DNA of 64,000 bases from JAJFUE01 sp039683515 (GCA_039683515.1 JBDKRG010000040.1:1-64000); one strand, 5' to 3'. Counted from the first letter of the stretch, positions 44,725-54,838 are shown. Notes: a model not told the origin generated them from the letters alone. Program-made: numbers and translations.

Positions 44725-46139
44725 TAATTCTCCGCCTGCACCTGGCTCGGCGTAATCTCGATCATCCCCATATCCTCGGGCAGCGTTTTCTTGACCGCGA
44801 TCCCGAGTTCTGGGAATTTGCGCGCCGTCACCATCAGCCGCGACTCGATCGACGAGACTGCGGCATTATAACTCTTCACCGCGTTCTCGAGGTTCGACCC
44901 GACCTTGCCGATGTGCTCGATCACGACCGCGAGCCGCTCGTAGAGCTGGCTGCCGAGCTCGCTGATCTGCTGCGCCTCGCGCGCGATGAGCTCCTGCCGC
45001 CACCCCATCGCCACCGTCCGCAGCAATGCGAACAGCGTCGCCGGCGTGGCGAGGATCACCTTGCGCTCGAAGCCCTTTTCGATCAGGTCGGGCTTGTGCT
45101 CGGCGGCCGCCGCGAGGAATCCCTCGCCGGGGATGAACATCACGACGAACTCGGGCGCGGTCTTGAACTGCGCCCAGTAATCCTTCTGCGAGAGCTTTTC
45201 GAGGTGGCCCGCGACGTGCTCGGCGTGGCGGCGCATGTGCGCGCGGCGCTCTTCGGGGTCGGCCGAGTTGATCGCGTCCATGAACGCCACGAGCGGCGTC
45301 TTGGCGTCGATCACGATCGAGCGCGCTTCCGGCAGGTTCACGATCATGTCCGGCCGCAGGCGCCCGTCCCCGGTGCCGACGCTCACCTGCTCCTCGAAGT
45401 CGCAGTGCTCGACCATGCCGGCCAGCTCGACCGCGCGCCGCAGCGTGACCTCGCCCCACCGCCCGCGCACCTGCGGCGCGCTCAGTGCGTGGACGAGCTT
45501 GCGCGTTTCCTCATTCAACCCGCGCTGCGACTCGCCGAGCGACTGCACCTGCGCGCGCAGCTCGCCGTAGGCCGACTCGCGCAGCGTCTCCATGCCGCGG
45601 ATCTGTTCCTCGTAGCGCTTGAGCTGCTCGCGCAGCGGCGCGACGAGCTCCGCGACCGCCTGCTGGCGTTTTTCCAATTCCGCCTTCGATACTTCCTGCG
45701 CCGCCCCGAGCCGCTCGCCCGCGAGCTTCAGGAACGACTCGCTGTTCTGGTCCAGGGCCTGCCGCGCGATGACCGAAAACGCCTCCGACAGCTTCTTCTT
45801 CGTATCCTCAAGAAGCGCCAGTTTTTCCTGCGCCGCCTTGCGCTCCTGCTCGAGCGCCGTCTGCAGGCTCGCAGCCGATTCAATCCGCAGCTTGAGCTGG
45901 CCGTCGAGATTCGCAATTTGATTTTCAAGCAATGGGATGCGGGATGCTTCGGTTTCAGCGACATGAACCTTGCCCAGTAACTCTTCGATGCGGGCGGTAA
46001 GAGCAGACGTGTTCTTTTCCTCTTCTACGAGCTGTACCGTGCGTTCGGCGAGTTCGCGGCTCATTGGTCGCATCAATAGGTAAACAATCACGCCCGTCAC
46101 TAAACAACCGGCAATGAACAATCCCACGTAGATAACCAT
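44724..46139 (-). CDS. rmuC: DNA recombination protein RmuC
   Basis: 471-aa protein: an N-terminal membrane helix (about residues 2-23), a long coiled coil (about 30-225), then the RmuC nuclease-like core with LSAPQVRGRWGEVTLRRAVE, HCDFEEQVSV, RSIVIDAKTPLVAFMDAI and FVVMFIPGEGFLAAA. RmuC limits recombination between short inverted repeats, notable in a genome section so rich in them. It overlaps the upstream small membrane gene by one base (TAATG), so the two are co-translated. Confidence 0.94.
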   Translation of the reverse strand: MVIYVGLFIAGCLVTGVIVYLLMRPMSRELAERTVQLVEEEKNTSALTARIEELLGKVHVAETEASRIPLLENQIANLDGQLKLRIESAASLQTALEQERKAAQEKLALLEDTKKKLSEAFSVIARQALDQNSESFLKLAGERLGAAQEVSKAELEKRQQAVAELVAPLREQLKRYEEQIRGMETLRESAYGELRAQVQSLGESQRGLNEETRKLVHALSAPQVRGRWGEVTLRRAVELAGMVEHCDFEEQVSVGTGDGRLRPDMIVNLPEARSIVIDAKTPLVAFMDAINSADPEERRAHMRRHAEHVAGHLEKLSQKDYWAQFKTAPEFVVMFIPGEGFLAAAAEHKPDLIEKGFERKVILATPATLFALLRTVAMGWRQELIAREAQQISELGSQLYERLAVVIEHIGKVGSNLENAVKSYNAAVSSIESRLMVTARKFPELGIAVKKTLPEDMGMIEITPSQVQAEN

Positions 46140-46408
46140 TATTTCCCCACCGTACCTGGATTTGAGATCTTGTTCAGCAGGTCGCGATACGTTTCGTCAA
46201 AAAGGGTGTTCGAGATGGCAAAAAATGCTATAAAAATGATAATACCTATCAGTCCAAAGATAATTCCAATCGGCAAACGCAGTTCAATCAAGCCAAACCC
46301 GATGAACATCGGAATGAACAAGACCGGGAACCAATTTGCACGCATTTCGACCCGCGCCTGCTTCCGATCCGCATCATAAGTAATCATTCCATGATAAAAG
46401 GGCGTCAT
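46139..46408 (-). CDS. Small membrane protein, probable 3' part of an interrupted gene
   Basis: 89 aa with two hydrophobic helices (about residues 27-45 and 46-68) and a short soluble end. It is in the same frame as the fragment at 46451-46645: translating upstream of its ATG gives EIGFRDKVLVGWFS without a stop until the TAG at 46451-46453. The natural gene may therefore be ~168 codons with one amber. If translated alone, ATG 46408 has no good ribosome-binding site. It overlaps rmuC by one base. No family recognised. Confidence 0.6.
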   Translation of the reverse strand: MTPFYHGMITYDADRKQARVEMRANWFPVLFIPMFIGFGLIELRLPIGIIFGLIGIIIFIAFFAISNTLFDETYRDLLNKISNPGTVGK

Positions 46409-46450
46409 TGAAAACCATCCAACCAGAACTTTATCGCGAAATCCAATCTC

Positions 46451-46645
46451 CTAGGGGCTGAAACGATGAATCACAATCGGCAACCCGCCGACAGTCGATT
46501 CAAGTCCACGGAATTGGTTTGGATCAATTGGCAGCAGGTGACAGCGCAACAAAATTCCGGAACAATAATACAGTCGATTCCAGCCAAAATAAAGCACATG
46601 GTCGACAATCGCAATTACACAAAGTATTATGAAAATAATGAACAT
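46451..46645 (-). pseudogene. 5' fragment of the amber-interrupted membrane gene
   Basis: 64-codon piece starting ATG 46645 with an immediate transmembrane helix (MFIIFIILCVIAIVDHVLYF), ending IVIHRFSP before TAG (46451-46453). The downstream frame continues in phase into the 89-aa protein with compatible hydropathy. It could be a nonsense mutation, a sequencing error or genuine readthrough. Confidence 0.5.
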
Positions 46646-46680
46646 GAATTGAATCCGGACTTCTTCTCTGCGTTCTCGTC

Positions 46681-47097
46681 CTATCTCTGCGTCTCTGCGT
46701 TCGTATTTTGTTTTTTCTCCAGTTCGCCGACGCGCTCGCCGAGTTCCTCGATCTGGCGCACGAGAATTTCGTTGGCCCGCCGCATCGCCTGCAGCCGGAA
46801 GATCACGAACTCGAAACCCATCACCAGCGACACGATCATCAGCGCGCCCCAGAAGAACGTCAGCCAGACGAACATGTTGGAGCGCAGCGACGTCAGCTGC
46901 ATCAGCGACGCCAGCAGCCCGAGCGCCGCCGCGAACTGCACCACCGGCAGGAGCGTCTCCCACCAGCGCGGCGCCAGCCGCTCGCGCAGCCGTTCCTGGT
47001 CGCGGATGTCCTTGAGCCTGTCGGCCAGCGTCAGCTCGCGCAGCAGCTCTTCCTTGTCCTTCGGGTATTGCGGCTTTTCCTGCGGCTCTTCCATCAT
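46681..47097 (-). CDS. Small membrane protein with flanking coiled coils
   Basis: 138-aa protein: a charged helical N-terminus (about residues 1-45, with Arg-Leu-rich repeats), two transmembrane helices (about 50-70 and 76-98), and a C-terminal coiled coil (about 100-130) ending in polar residues. It is first of a four-piece minus-strand cluster (this gene, the interrupted gene, rmuC). No family recognised; the start is ATG 47097 or 47094. Confidence 0.65.
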   Translation of the reverse strand: MMEEPQEKPQYPKDKEELLRELTLADRLKDIRDQERLRERLAPRWWETLLPVVQFAAALGLLASLMQLTSLRSNMFVWLTFFWGALMIVSLVMGFEFVIFRLQAMRRANEILVRQIEELGERVGELEKKQNTNAETQR

Positions 47098-47190
47098 GCG
47101 TGAAGAATAGATGACAACCGCCCGACGATAAAGCCAAATCAATCCGGATCAACCCTTGCGCGCCCACCCCGCCTGTGATTTGCTTTGGGT

Positions 47191-47862
47191 ATGTTTGTGC
47201 TCGAGATGCAACAGGTCAGGCGGGAGTTCGAGATCGCGGAGGGCGGCCGGCGCGCCGTGCTCGACGGCGTGAACCTCGCCCTGGAGCCGGGCAAAACCAT
47301 CGCCCTGACCGGCCGCTCCGGCGCCGGCAAAACGACCCTGCTCTTCCTGGCCGCCGGCCTGTTGCGCCCCACCGCCGGCCGCGTCCTGTTCGAGGGGCGC
47401 GACATCGGCACGATGTCCGCCTTCGAGCTGGCCGATCTTCGCCGTCGCCGCATCGGCCTCGTCTTCCAGAACAACCTCAGCCTGAGCGCCCTGCCGGTCT
47501 GGGAGAACGCCGCCCTGCCGCTGCTGCTCGAAGGCCTGCCCGCCTCGAAGGCCCGGGGCGCCGCCATGGAAATCCTCGACCGCGTCGGCCTTGCCGAGTA
47601 TGCCGGGCGCTCGACGACCGCCCTTTCCGGCGGCCAGCGGCGCCGGCTGGGCCTTGCGCGCTGCCTGCTTGGCCGGCCCGACCTGCTGCTGGCCGACGAG
47701 CCGACCGCCGACCTCGACGACGAGACCGCGGCCGAGATCGAGCGCTTTATTTTCGAATGGCTCGCCGCCGACGGCCGCTCGGCGATCATCGTCACGCACT
47801 TCGAGTCGATCGAGCGCGCCGCCCACCGGGTCCTGCGCCTTCAGGATGGAATCCTGAGCTGA
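47191..47862 (+). CDS. ABC transporter ATP-binding protein (LolD/MacB type), orphan
   Basis: 223-aa ATPase: Walker A GRSGAGKTTL, Q-loop LVFQNNLSLSA, signature LSGGQRRRLGLARCL, Walker B LLLADEPTADLDD and H-loop VTHFES. Its size and sequence fit LolD/MacB/FtsE-type ATPases that pair with FtsX-like permeases. No permease is adjacent; instead a palindrome and an insertion sequence begin about 30 bases after its stop, which may have displaced the partner. ATG 47191 (or TTG 47185) lacks a clear ribosome-binding site. Confidence 0.88.
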   Translation: MFVLEMQQVRREFEIAEGGRRAVLDGVNLALEPGKTIALTGRSGAGKTTLLFLAAGLLRPTAGRVLFEGRDIGTMSAFELADLRRRRIGLVFQNNLSLSALPVWENAALPLLLEGLPASKARGAAMEILDRVGLAEYAGRSTTALSGGQRRRLGLARCLLGRPDLLLADEPTADLDDETAAEIERFIFEWLAADGRSAIIVTHFESIERAAHRVLRLQDGILS

Positions 47863-48023
47863 CCATCGCCGTTTTTTTCTCATTTCCTGCATTTTAGTTT
47901 CCCATAAGACGCTTTAGGGTCGCCAAGGGAATACCCAAATCCAAATCTTCCATGTTACGCTTTTTCTCGCCCGGCAAGAACGGCCCGGCCAAGATTTCCG
48001 AACTAGAAACTATACACAGCGTC

Positions 48024-48545
48024 TTAAATAAATGCGCATAATCGGCGCAGCTGGAGATTCGGGTGAAACCATTTCGCAAACTGGTCGTGCACGACAGCGA
48101 TGAGCGCCTGCAGCGTCTCGAAGTAGACGTTGTGCGTGCACAGCGTGCGGGTCAGTTTCCAGACGCGCTCGACCGGGTTCAGGTCCGGGCTGTACGGCGG
48201 CAGAAAATCCAGCCGCAACTCGTGCCGATGCTTGTGAAGCCACAGCCGCAGCGCCCGCGCATGGTGCCAGCGCGCGTTGTCGACGATCACAACTATCTTG
48301 CGCCCGGGCCGCCGGCGACGCAGCAACGCCTGCAGAAACACCTTGAAGCTTTTGGCGTCGAACGTATCGGCCGGCATTGTCAGCAGTCGCCCATCGGCCG
48401 GACAGACCGCACCGAACACGGCCGTCTGCTTGCGTGTCGAGGCATGCAGGACCACCGGGTCCGCGTCCTCGGGAGGGATCCACATGGCGCAGCGTGAACC
48501 GTGCTGCTGGAAGTGGCATTCGTCCTGGCACCACAGGTCAATGTC
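48024..48545 (-). CDS. IS630-type transposase, catalytic (DDE) part
   Basis: About 173 residues carrying the RNase-H-like catalytic core: D in DLWCQDECHFQQHGSRC (coding begins upstream of ATG 48485), D in KIVVIVDNARWHHAR, E in PPYSPDLNPVERVWKL. This is the D-D-E set of IS630/Tc1-mariner transposases. It lies in the +1 frame relative to the upstream HTH part and overlaps its end, so full transposase needs a frameshift near CCCGAAGAAAGG, or the two parts act separately. ATG 48485 alone would lose the first catalytic Asp. Confidence 0.85.
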   Translation of the reverse strand, partial: DIDLWCQDECHFQQHGSRCAMWIPPEDADPVVLHASTRKQTAVFGAVCPADGRLLTMPADTFDAKSFKVFLQALLRRRRPGRKIVVIVDNARWHHARALRLWLHKHRHELRLDFLPPYSPDLNPVERVWKLTRTLCTHNVYFETLQALIAVVHDQFAKWFHPNLQLRRLCAFI

Positions 48546-49062
48546 CTTTCTTCGGGCCAGGCGGCGCAGTTTTTTTATATGCGCGCTGGGCGGCGGGGTC
48601 GGCTTGGGCGATCACCGGACGCGGTTTGCGGCGGCGGAACCCGAGCTCGCGAAACAGGCGTTGGCACTGGCGCACGCCGAGCTTGATGCTGTAGCGGACC
48701 TCGAGGTGATGCGACAGCAGTTTGCCGTCCCACAGGTTCTGGCCGTAGCCGAGTTTGCGCGGCGACTGGCGCAGGTCCTGACCGATACGCTGGCGCGTCT
48801 TGTCGTCGAGCGCCGCCGGCCGGCCGGGCCGCTCCTCATCCTGCAGGCCGGCAAAGCCGCTATGCTCGAAACGATCGACCCAGTACTGAATCGTGCGCGG
48901 GCTGTGGCCCAACAGGTCAGCCACTTCGTAGCAGGATTTGCCCGCGCACACGAGCAGAACCCCGTGCAGACGATGATCGTAGCGGGATTCCTCGGATCGG
49001 ACGATTTCCTGCTGTACGGCCACTTTCATGATCTCGGCATCTTGGATCTGAAGTTTTCGCAT
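48538..49062 (-). CDS. IS630-type transposase, DNA-binding (HTH) part
   Basis: 174-aa N-terminal half: two helix-turn-helix units, GKSCYEVADLLGHSPRTIQY (about residues 40-60) and a winged-helix segment ending RQCQRLFRELGFRRRKPRP, typical of IS630 transposases. It ends GPKKGH-stop where the catalytic frame begins. Start ATG 49062 is plausible. Frame relation: the DDE half continues in +1. Confidence 0.85.
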   Translation of the reverse strand: MRKLQIQDAEIMKVAVQQEIVRSEESRYDHRLHGVLLVCAGKSCYEVADLLGHSPRTIQYWVDRFEHSGFAGLQDEERPGRPAALDDKTRQRIGQDLRQSPRKLGYGQNLWDGKLLSHHLEVRYSIKLGVRQCQRLFRELGFRRRKPRPVIAQADPAAQRAYKKTAPPGPKKGH

Positions 49063-49429
49063 AGTCCGCCTCCTTGAGCTTGATCAAGGATACAGCGAGC
49101 CTTTTAGTATGCGCTATTACTTTTGTCGTTCTGTATATTTCAGAAATCCTGGCCGGGCCGTTCTTGCCTGGCGAGGAAAAGCGTAACATGGAAGATTTGG
49201 ATTTGGGTATTCCCTTGGCGACCCTTACGACACTTGCGGGAAACTAATCTTTGGAAACTGCAAAAATAAGTAGCCTGAAGCACGCGATGAATCGCGGGAA
49301 GCTCGCGGTCCGCGTTGAGGCTTATCCATGAGATCGATTCCAGCTCTGCCCATCTCCGCCCCTCTGCGACAATTTTTTTTCGTGTATTTCTTGTTTGATC
49401 GTGTATCTCGTGTTTGATTGGATGTCCTC

Positions 49430-52300
49430 ATGGCCGGCATGACCGTCAACTCCCTGCTCCGTTCCAAGATCCGCGGCGAGGTCCTCGACGACCCGGTTTC
49501 GCTTGGGCTCTATGCCACCGACGCCAGCATGTTCCAGATCATGCCGCTGGCCGTCGTCGTGCCGCGCGACCGCGAAGACGCCCTTGCCGCCATGGCGTGT
49601 TGCGCCGCCTGCAACGTCCCGATCCTGCCGCGCGGCGGCGGGACGTCGCTCTCGGGCCAGACCGTCGCGCGCGCGGTGGTGATCGACTGCTCGAAGTACA
49701 TGCGGCGGCTCCTCGAGGTCAACGTCGGGGAGCGCTGGGCGCGCGTCGAGCCGGGGCTCGTGCGCGACGAGCTCAACGCGATGCTCAAGCCCCACGGCCT
49801 GCACTTCGCGCCCGACCCGGCGACCTCGAGCCGGGCCGCCATCGGCGGGATGATCTCGAACAACTCGGCCGGCATGCGCTCGATCCTCTACGGCACGACG
49901 ATCCACCACCTGCTCGAGGTCGAGCTGGCGCTTTCGACCGGGGACGTGTTGAAGCTCGGCCCGATCGGCCCAAACGAATACGAAGCCCAATGCGCGCGCC
50001 CGGGACGCGAGGGCGAGCTTTATCGCGGATTCAAGCATCTCATCGAATCCAACCGCGCCGAGATCGTCGCGCGCTACCCGAAAGTCATGCGCCGCTGCGG
50101 CGGCTACGCGCTCGACGCGTTCGCGCGCGACTGCCCGTGGAACATGGCGCACATCGTCTCGGCGAGCGAGGGGACGCTCGGGCTGATCCTCGAGGCGAAA
50201 ATCAATCTGGAGCCGCTGCCGAAGATGCGCGCGCTGTGCGCGCCGCATTTCGCCAGTCTCGCCGAGTGCCTGCGCGCCGTGGCGCCGATCGTCGAGTGCG
50301 GGCCGTCGTCGGTGGAGCTCATGGACGGGATCATCATCGACCGCGCGCGCGCCAACCTGCTGACCAGGAACATGTGCGGGTTCATCGAGGGGGAGCCGGC
50401 CGGCGTGCTGACGGTCGAGTTCTTCGGCGAGACGCGGGAGGAGCTTGCCGGCAAGATCGACCGCGTGGCCGCGCGGCTGCGCCAGGAGAAGCTCGGCTAC
50501 GCCTGCCCGCGCATGCTCGACGCCCGGAGCATCGACGAGGCGTGGACGATGCGCGAGAACGCGCTGGGGCTCATGACGACGGTCAAGGGGACGCACAAGC
50601 CGGTGCCGTTCATCGAGGACGCCGCCGTGCCGCTCGAGCACCTGCCCGGCTACGTCGAGGAGGTCGTGGCGATCTGCGCCAGGCACGGCCGGCGCGTGTC
50701 GGTGTTCGCGCACGCCAGCGTCGGCCTGATCCACATCCGCCCGCTCCTGGACCTGCACGACCGCGCCGAGATGGAGGTGTTCAAAGCGATCCAGTCGGAG
50801 GTCTTCGAGCGCGTTTTGCATTACCGGGGCTCGTTCAGCAGCGAGCACGGCGACGGCCTCGTGCGCGGCGGGTTTAACGAGCGATTTTTCGGGGCGCGGC
50901 TTTACGCGGCGTTCCGCGAGCTCAAGGGGCTGTTCGATCCGGCCGGCCTCATGAACCCGGGCAAGATCGTCGACACGCCGCCGGTCGACCAGAACATGCG
51001 GTTCTTCCCGGGCTACCGCCAGGTGTTCGACAAGCCGATGTTCCACTGGCGCGAGGAGGAGGGCTTCCGCGCCGCCGTCGAAATGTGCACGGGGGTCGGC
51101 GCATGCCGCAAGATGGCCGGCTCGATGTGCCCCTCATTCAAGGTGACGCGCGACGAGGAGCACTCGACGCGCGGCCGCGCCAACGCCCTGCGGCTGGCGA
51201 TGACCGGCCAGCTCGGGCCGGGCGCGATCGCCAGCCCGCGCCTGATCGAGACGCTCGACCTGTGCGTGGCGTGCAAGAGCTGCGCCAACGAATGCCCGAA
51301 CAACGTCGACATGACGCGGCTCAAGGCCGAGGCGCTGCACCAGCATCACATGAAGTACGGCTCGTCGCCGCGCGAGCGGCTGTTCGGGTTGGCGCCGCGG
51401 CGCGCGGCGTGGGCGGCCGGGCCGGCGGCCTCGCTCGCCAACGCGGCGATGCGCAGCGGGGCCGTGAAGCTCGCGCTGGAAGTCATGTTCGGGATCGACC
51501 GGCGCCGCGCGCTCCCCTCGCTCGCCCAAGAGAAGCTGACAACCTGGTTCCGCGCGCGCCGGAGGAAAACCGGCGGCCGGCGCGTGGCGCTGTTCGCCGA
51601 CACGTGGAGCGAGCATTTCGAGACCGGCGTCGGCCGCGCGGCGGTCGAGGTCCTGGAGGCCGCCGGCTACGAGGTCGAAGTCGTGCGGCCGGGCTGCTGC
51701 CAGCGGCCCGCGATTTCAAAGGGGTTCCTCGAAGACGCCAGGCGCGAGGGGACCAAGACCATGCGCGGCCTCGAGCCCTATGCGCGCGCCGGCGTCCCGA
51801 TCCTGATGCTCGAGCCGAGCTGCGCGACCGCCCTCACCGAGGACCTCCCGGACCTGATCGATGACGCCGAACTGGGGAAAATCGTGCGCGCGGCGGTCCT
51901 TCCGATCGAAGACTTCCTGCTCGACGAGATCAAGGCGGGCCGCTGCAAACTGCCTTGGCGCGCCTCCGGCGAGCAGATCGAGAAAGTTCTCGTCCACGGC
52001 CACTGCCACCAGAAGGCGATCTACGGCGTGCAGGGCCAGATCGCGCTCCTGCGCGCCGCAAGCCTCGAAGCCGACCTCATCGACGCCGGCTGCTGCGGGA
52101 TGGCCGGCGCGTTCGGGTACGAGAAGACACACTATGACATTTCGATGAAGATGGGCGAGGAGCGCCTCTTCCCCGCGATCCGCTCCGCCGGCCCGGGCAC
52201 GCAAATCGTCGCCTCGGGCTTTTCCTGCCGGCATCAAATTCAACACGGCACCGGCGCGCAAGCCCTGCACCCGATCGAAGTCGTGCGGAAATGCATGTAG
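49430..52300 (+). CDS. Fused FAD-linked oxidase and Fe-S subunit (GlcD-GlcF/D-lactate dehydrogenase type)
   Basis: 956-aa fusion. The FAD-binding PCMH domain (about residues 40-200) contains LPRGGGTSLSGQTV. A FAD-oxidase C-terminal domain ends at FSSEHGDGLVRGGFNE (about 460-475). Two Fe-S sites follow (CTGVGACRKMAGSMCPSF and CVACKSCANECPNNVD, about 550-630). Two CCG domains carry PGCCQRP and HGHCHQKAIYG ... DAGCCGMAGAFG. This architecture oxidises 2-hydroxyacids such as D-lactate or glycolate and passes electrons to the quinone pool. The substrate cannot be fixed. Start ATG 49430 (or 49439) has no strong ribosome-binding site. Confidence 0.92.
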   Translation: MAGMTVNSLLRSKIRGEVLDDPVSLGLYATDASMFQIMPLAVVVPRDREDALAAMACCAACNVPILPRGGGTSLSGQTVARAVVIDCSKYMRRLLEVNVGERWARVEPGLVRDELNAMLKPHGLHFAPDPATSSRAAIGGMISNNSAGMRSILYGTTIHHLLEVELALSTGDVLKLGPIGPNEYEAQCARPGREGELYRGFKHLIESNRAEIVARYPKVMRRCGGYALDAFARDCPWNMAHIVSASEGTLGLILEAKINLEPLPKMRALCAPHFASLAECLRAVAPIVECGPSSVELMDGIIIDRARANLLTRNMCGFIEGEPAGVLTVEFFGETREELAGKIDRVAARLRQEKLGYACPRMLDARSIDEAWTMRENALGLMTTVKGTHKPVPFIEDAAVPLEHLPGYVEEVVAICARHGRRVSVFAHASVGLIHIRPLLDLHDRAEMEVFKAIQSEVFERVLHYRGSFSSEHGDGLVRGGFNERFFGARLYAAFRELKGLFDPAGLMNPGKIVDTPPVDQNMRFFPGYRQVFDKPMFHWREEEGFRAAVEMCTGVGACRKMAGSMCPSFKVTRDEEHSTRGRANALRLAMTGQLGPGAIASPRLIETLDLCVACKSCANECPNNVDMTRLKAEALHQHHMKYGSSPRERLFGLAPRRAAWAAGPAASLANAAMRSGAVKLALEVMFGIDRRRALPSLAQEKLTTWFRARRRKTGGRRVALFADTWSEHFETGVGRAAVEVLEAAGYEVEVVRPGCCQRPAISKGFLEDARREGTKTMRGLEPYARAGVPILMLEPSCATALTEDLPDLIDDAELGKIVRAAVLPIEDFLLDEIKAGRCKLPWRASGEQIEKVLVHGHCHQKAIYGVQGQIALLRAASLEADLIDAGCCGMAGAFGYEKTHYDISMKMGEERLFPAIRSAGPGTQIVASGFSCRHQIQHGTGAQALHPIEVVRKCM

Positions 52301-52350
52301 GCCGGGTTCGGCGGACCCCCGGCATGCTCCTCGTGAAGTTTGGGTTCAGC

Positions 52351-52497
52351 GTGGTTGGCAAAAATGATGCGCCAATGGCCGGCGGGGGCGCCGGCCCCAC
52401 ATCGAAAACAGCTGTTCAGTAGCGAATAGCTCATCGCACTGTGGCGCCGGCGCCCCCGCCGGCGATTCCTGTTGCCGTAAAACTTATGACACTCGCC
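52351..52497. repeat. ~145-bp palindromic repeat, copy 1
   Basis: Inverted-repeat ends around GCCGGCGGGGGCGCCGGC and GCGCCGGCGCCCCCGCCGGC flank a ~45-base core. An inverted second copy lies at 57075-57220, matching over both the palindrome and its flanks (GTGGTTG...AATGATGCG side and AAAACTT side). It occupies the 303-base gap after the oxidoreductase, together with GCCGGGTTC motifs and two TCATTTC units (52532-52545). Confidence 0.8.
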
Positions 52498-52603
52498 CTC
52501 ATGCCGGGTTCGGCGGACGCGGCCTACTTTCTCATTTCTCATTTTGCGTTTTAATTGCATGATAATGAGGAGCAGCCGGGCGGCTGCATCCTATTGATTG
52601 GCC

Positions 52604-53980
<1,377 letters not shown>

Positions 53981-54001
53981 TTCTTCGCAGGAGGCCAGGG
54001 G

Positions 54002-54838
54002 ATGTCAGGCATGCTTCAGTTCACCGTCGACGAATCGCTCTGCACGCGCTGCGGCGAATGCGCGCGCGACTGCCTCGCCGGGATCATCCGGCAGAAGGGG
54101 AACAAGCTCCCCTCGATCAACGCGGACCTGGAGCCGCTGTGCATGAAGTGCCAGCACTGCCTCGCGGTCTGCCCGACGGGGGCGATTTCGATTCTCGGGA
54201 AAACCGCGGACGGCAGCGAGCCGCTCGATCTCGGCCGTTTTCCGAGCCTGGACCAGATGTCGCACCTCGTCCGCGGCCGCCGCAGCGTCCGCCAGTACAA
54301 GCAGGAAAACGTCAACGCCGCGCTGATCAAGCGCATCCTGACGACGCTCGCCCACGTACCGACCGGCGGCAACGCCTGCGAGCTGACGTTCACGGTGATG
54401 GGCGACATCGACGCCATGCGCCGGTTCGAGCGGGAGATGATCGCGGCGATCCGGTCGGCGAACATGGGCGGCGGGCTGCCGGAGCGCTACCGGCCGATAA
54501 TGGAGCTCGACGACGACAGGCTCGCCGCGCGGCTGTTCCGCGGCGCGCCGCACTTCATCGTGGCGTCGGCCCGGCCCGACGCGCCGTGCCCGGCCGAGGA
54601 CGCCGCGCTCGCCATCGCCAACTTCGAGCTGCTGGCCCTCAGCGCGGGGCTGGGAAGCGTCTGGTGGGGGTTCTTCAGGATGTTCTCGACCGCGATCCCC
54701 GGGCTCAAGACGATGCTGGGCATCCCCGAGGACCACGTGCTGTCGGCGGCGCTGTTCGGCCACCCGGCGGTCCACTACGCCCGGACGGTGCAAAAAGCCG
54801 ACGCGGCGGCGATAAGAGTCCTGAGTGCTGAGTGCTGA
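54002..54838 (+). CDS. Ferredoxin-nitroreductase fusion protein
   Basis: 278-aa protein: two [4Fe-4S] ferredoxin motifs at the N-terminus (CTRCGECARDC and CMKCQHCLAVCP, residues ~14-60) followed by a nitroreductase (FMN) domain (about 80-260; GRRSVRQYK, VPTGGNA, LSAGLGSVWWG). Such fusions reduce nitro- or quinone-like substrates with ferredoxin-type electron input. ATG 54002 follows AGGAGG. The last residues (RVLSAEC-stop) are encoded by a CTGAGTG/CTGAGTC heptamer array. Confidence 0.9.
   Translation: MSGMLQFTVDESLCTRCGECARDCLAGIIRQKGNKLPSINADLEPLCMKCQHCLAVCPTGAISILGKTADGSEPLDLGRFPSLDQMSHLVRGRRSVRQYKQENVNAALIKRILTTLAHVPTGGNACELTFTVMGDIDAMRRFEREMIAAIRSANMGGGLPERYRPIMELDDDRLAARLFRGAPHFIVASARPDAPCPAEDAALAIANFELLALSAGLGSVWWGFFRMFSTAIPGLKTMLGIPEDHVLSAALFGHPAVHYARTVQKADAAAIRVLSAEC

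Larger units (their letters stand above)
48013..49135 (-). mobile_element. IS630-family insertion sequence (~1.12 kb)
   Basis: Two transposase frames lie on the minus strand, bounded by imperfect ~30-bp terminal inverted repeats (48011-48040 and 49108-49137 counting the flanking TA; 22 of 30 positions match). TA dinucleotides at 48011-48012 and 49136-49137 are the expected IS630 target duplication. It lies in the loop of a long palindrome. Confidence 0.85.
47894..49247. repeat. Long near-perfect palindrome split by an insertion sequence
   Basis: Left arm 47894-47998 and right arm 49143-49247 are inverted copies of 105 bases each, aligning without gaps with about 10 mismatches (mostly near the outer ends). 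Outer ends are TTAGTTTCCC / GGGAAACTAA. Without the element at 48013-49135 the two arms would form one ~230-base hairpin with a ~19-base loop. It has no coding capacity and may be a MITE-like unit. Confidence 0.85.

Noticed and set aside
46646..47167. Upstream half of the 238-codon minus frame
   Set aside because: Arg/Ala-rich shadow of the 138-aa membrane gene; only the part from ATG 46645 looks genuine.
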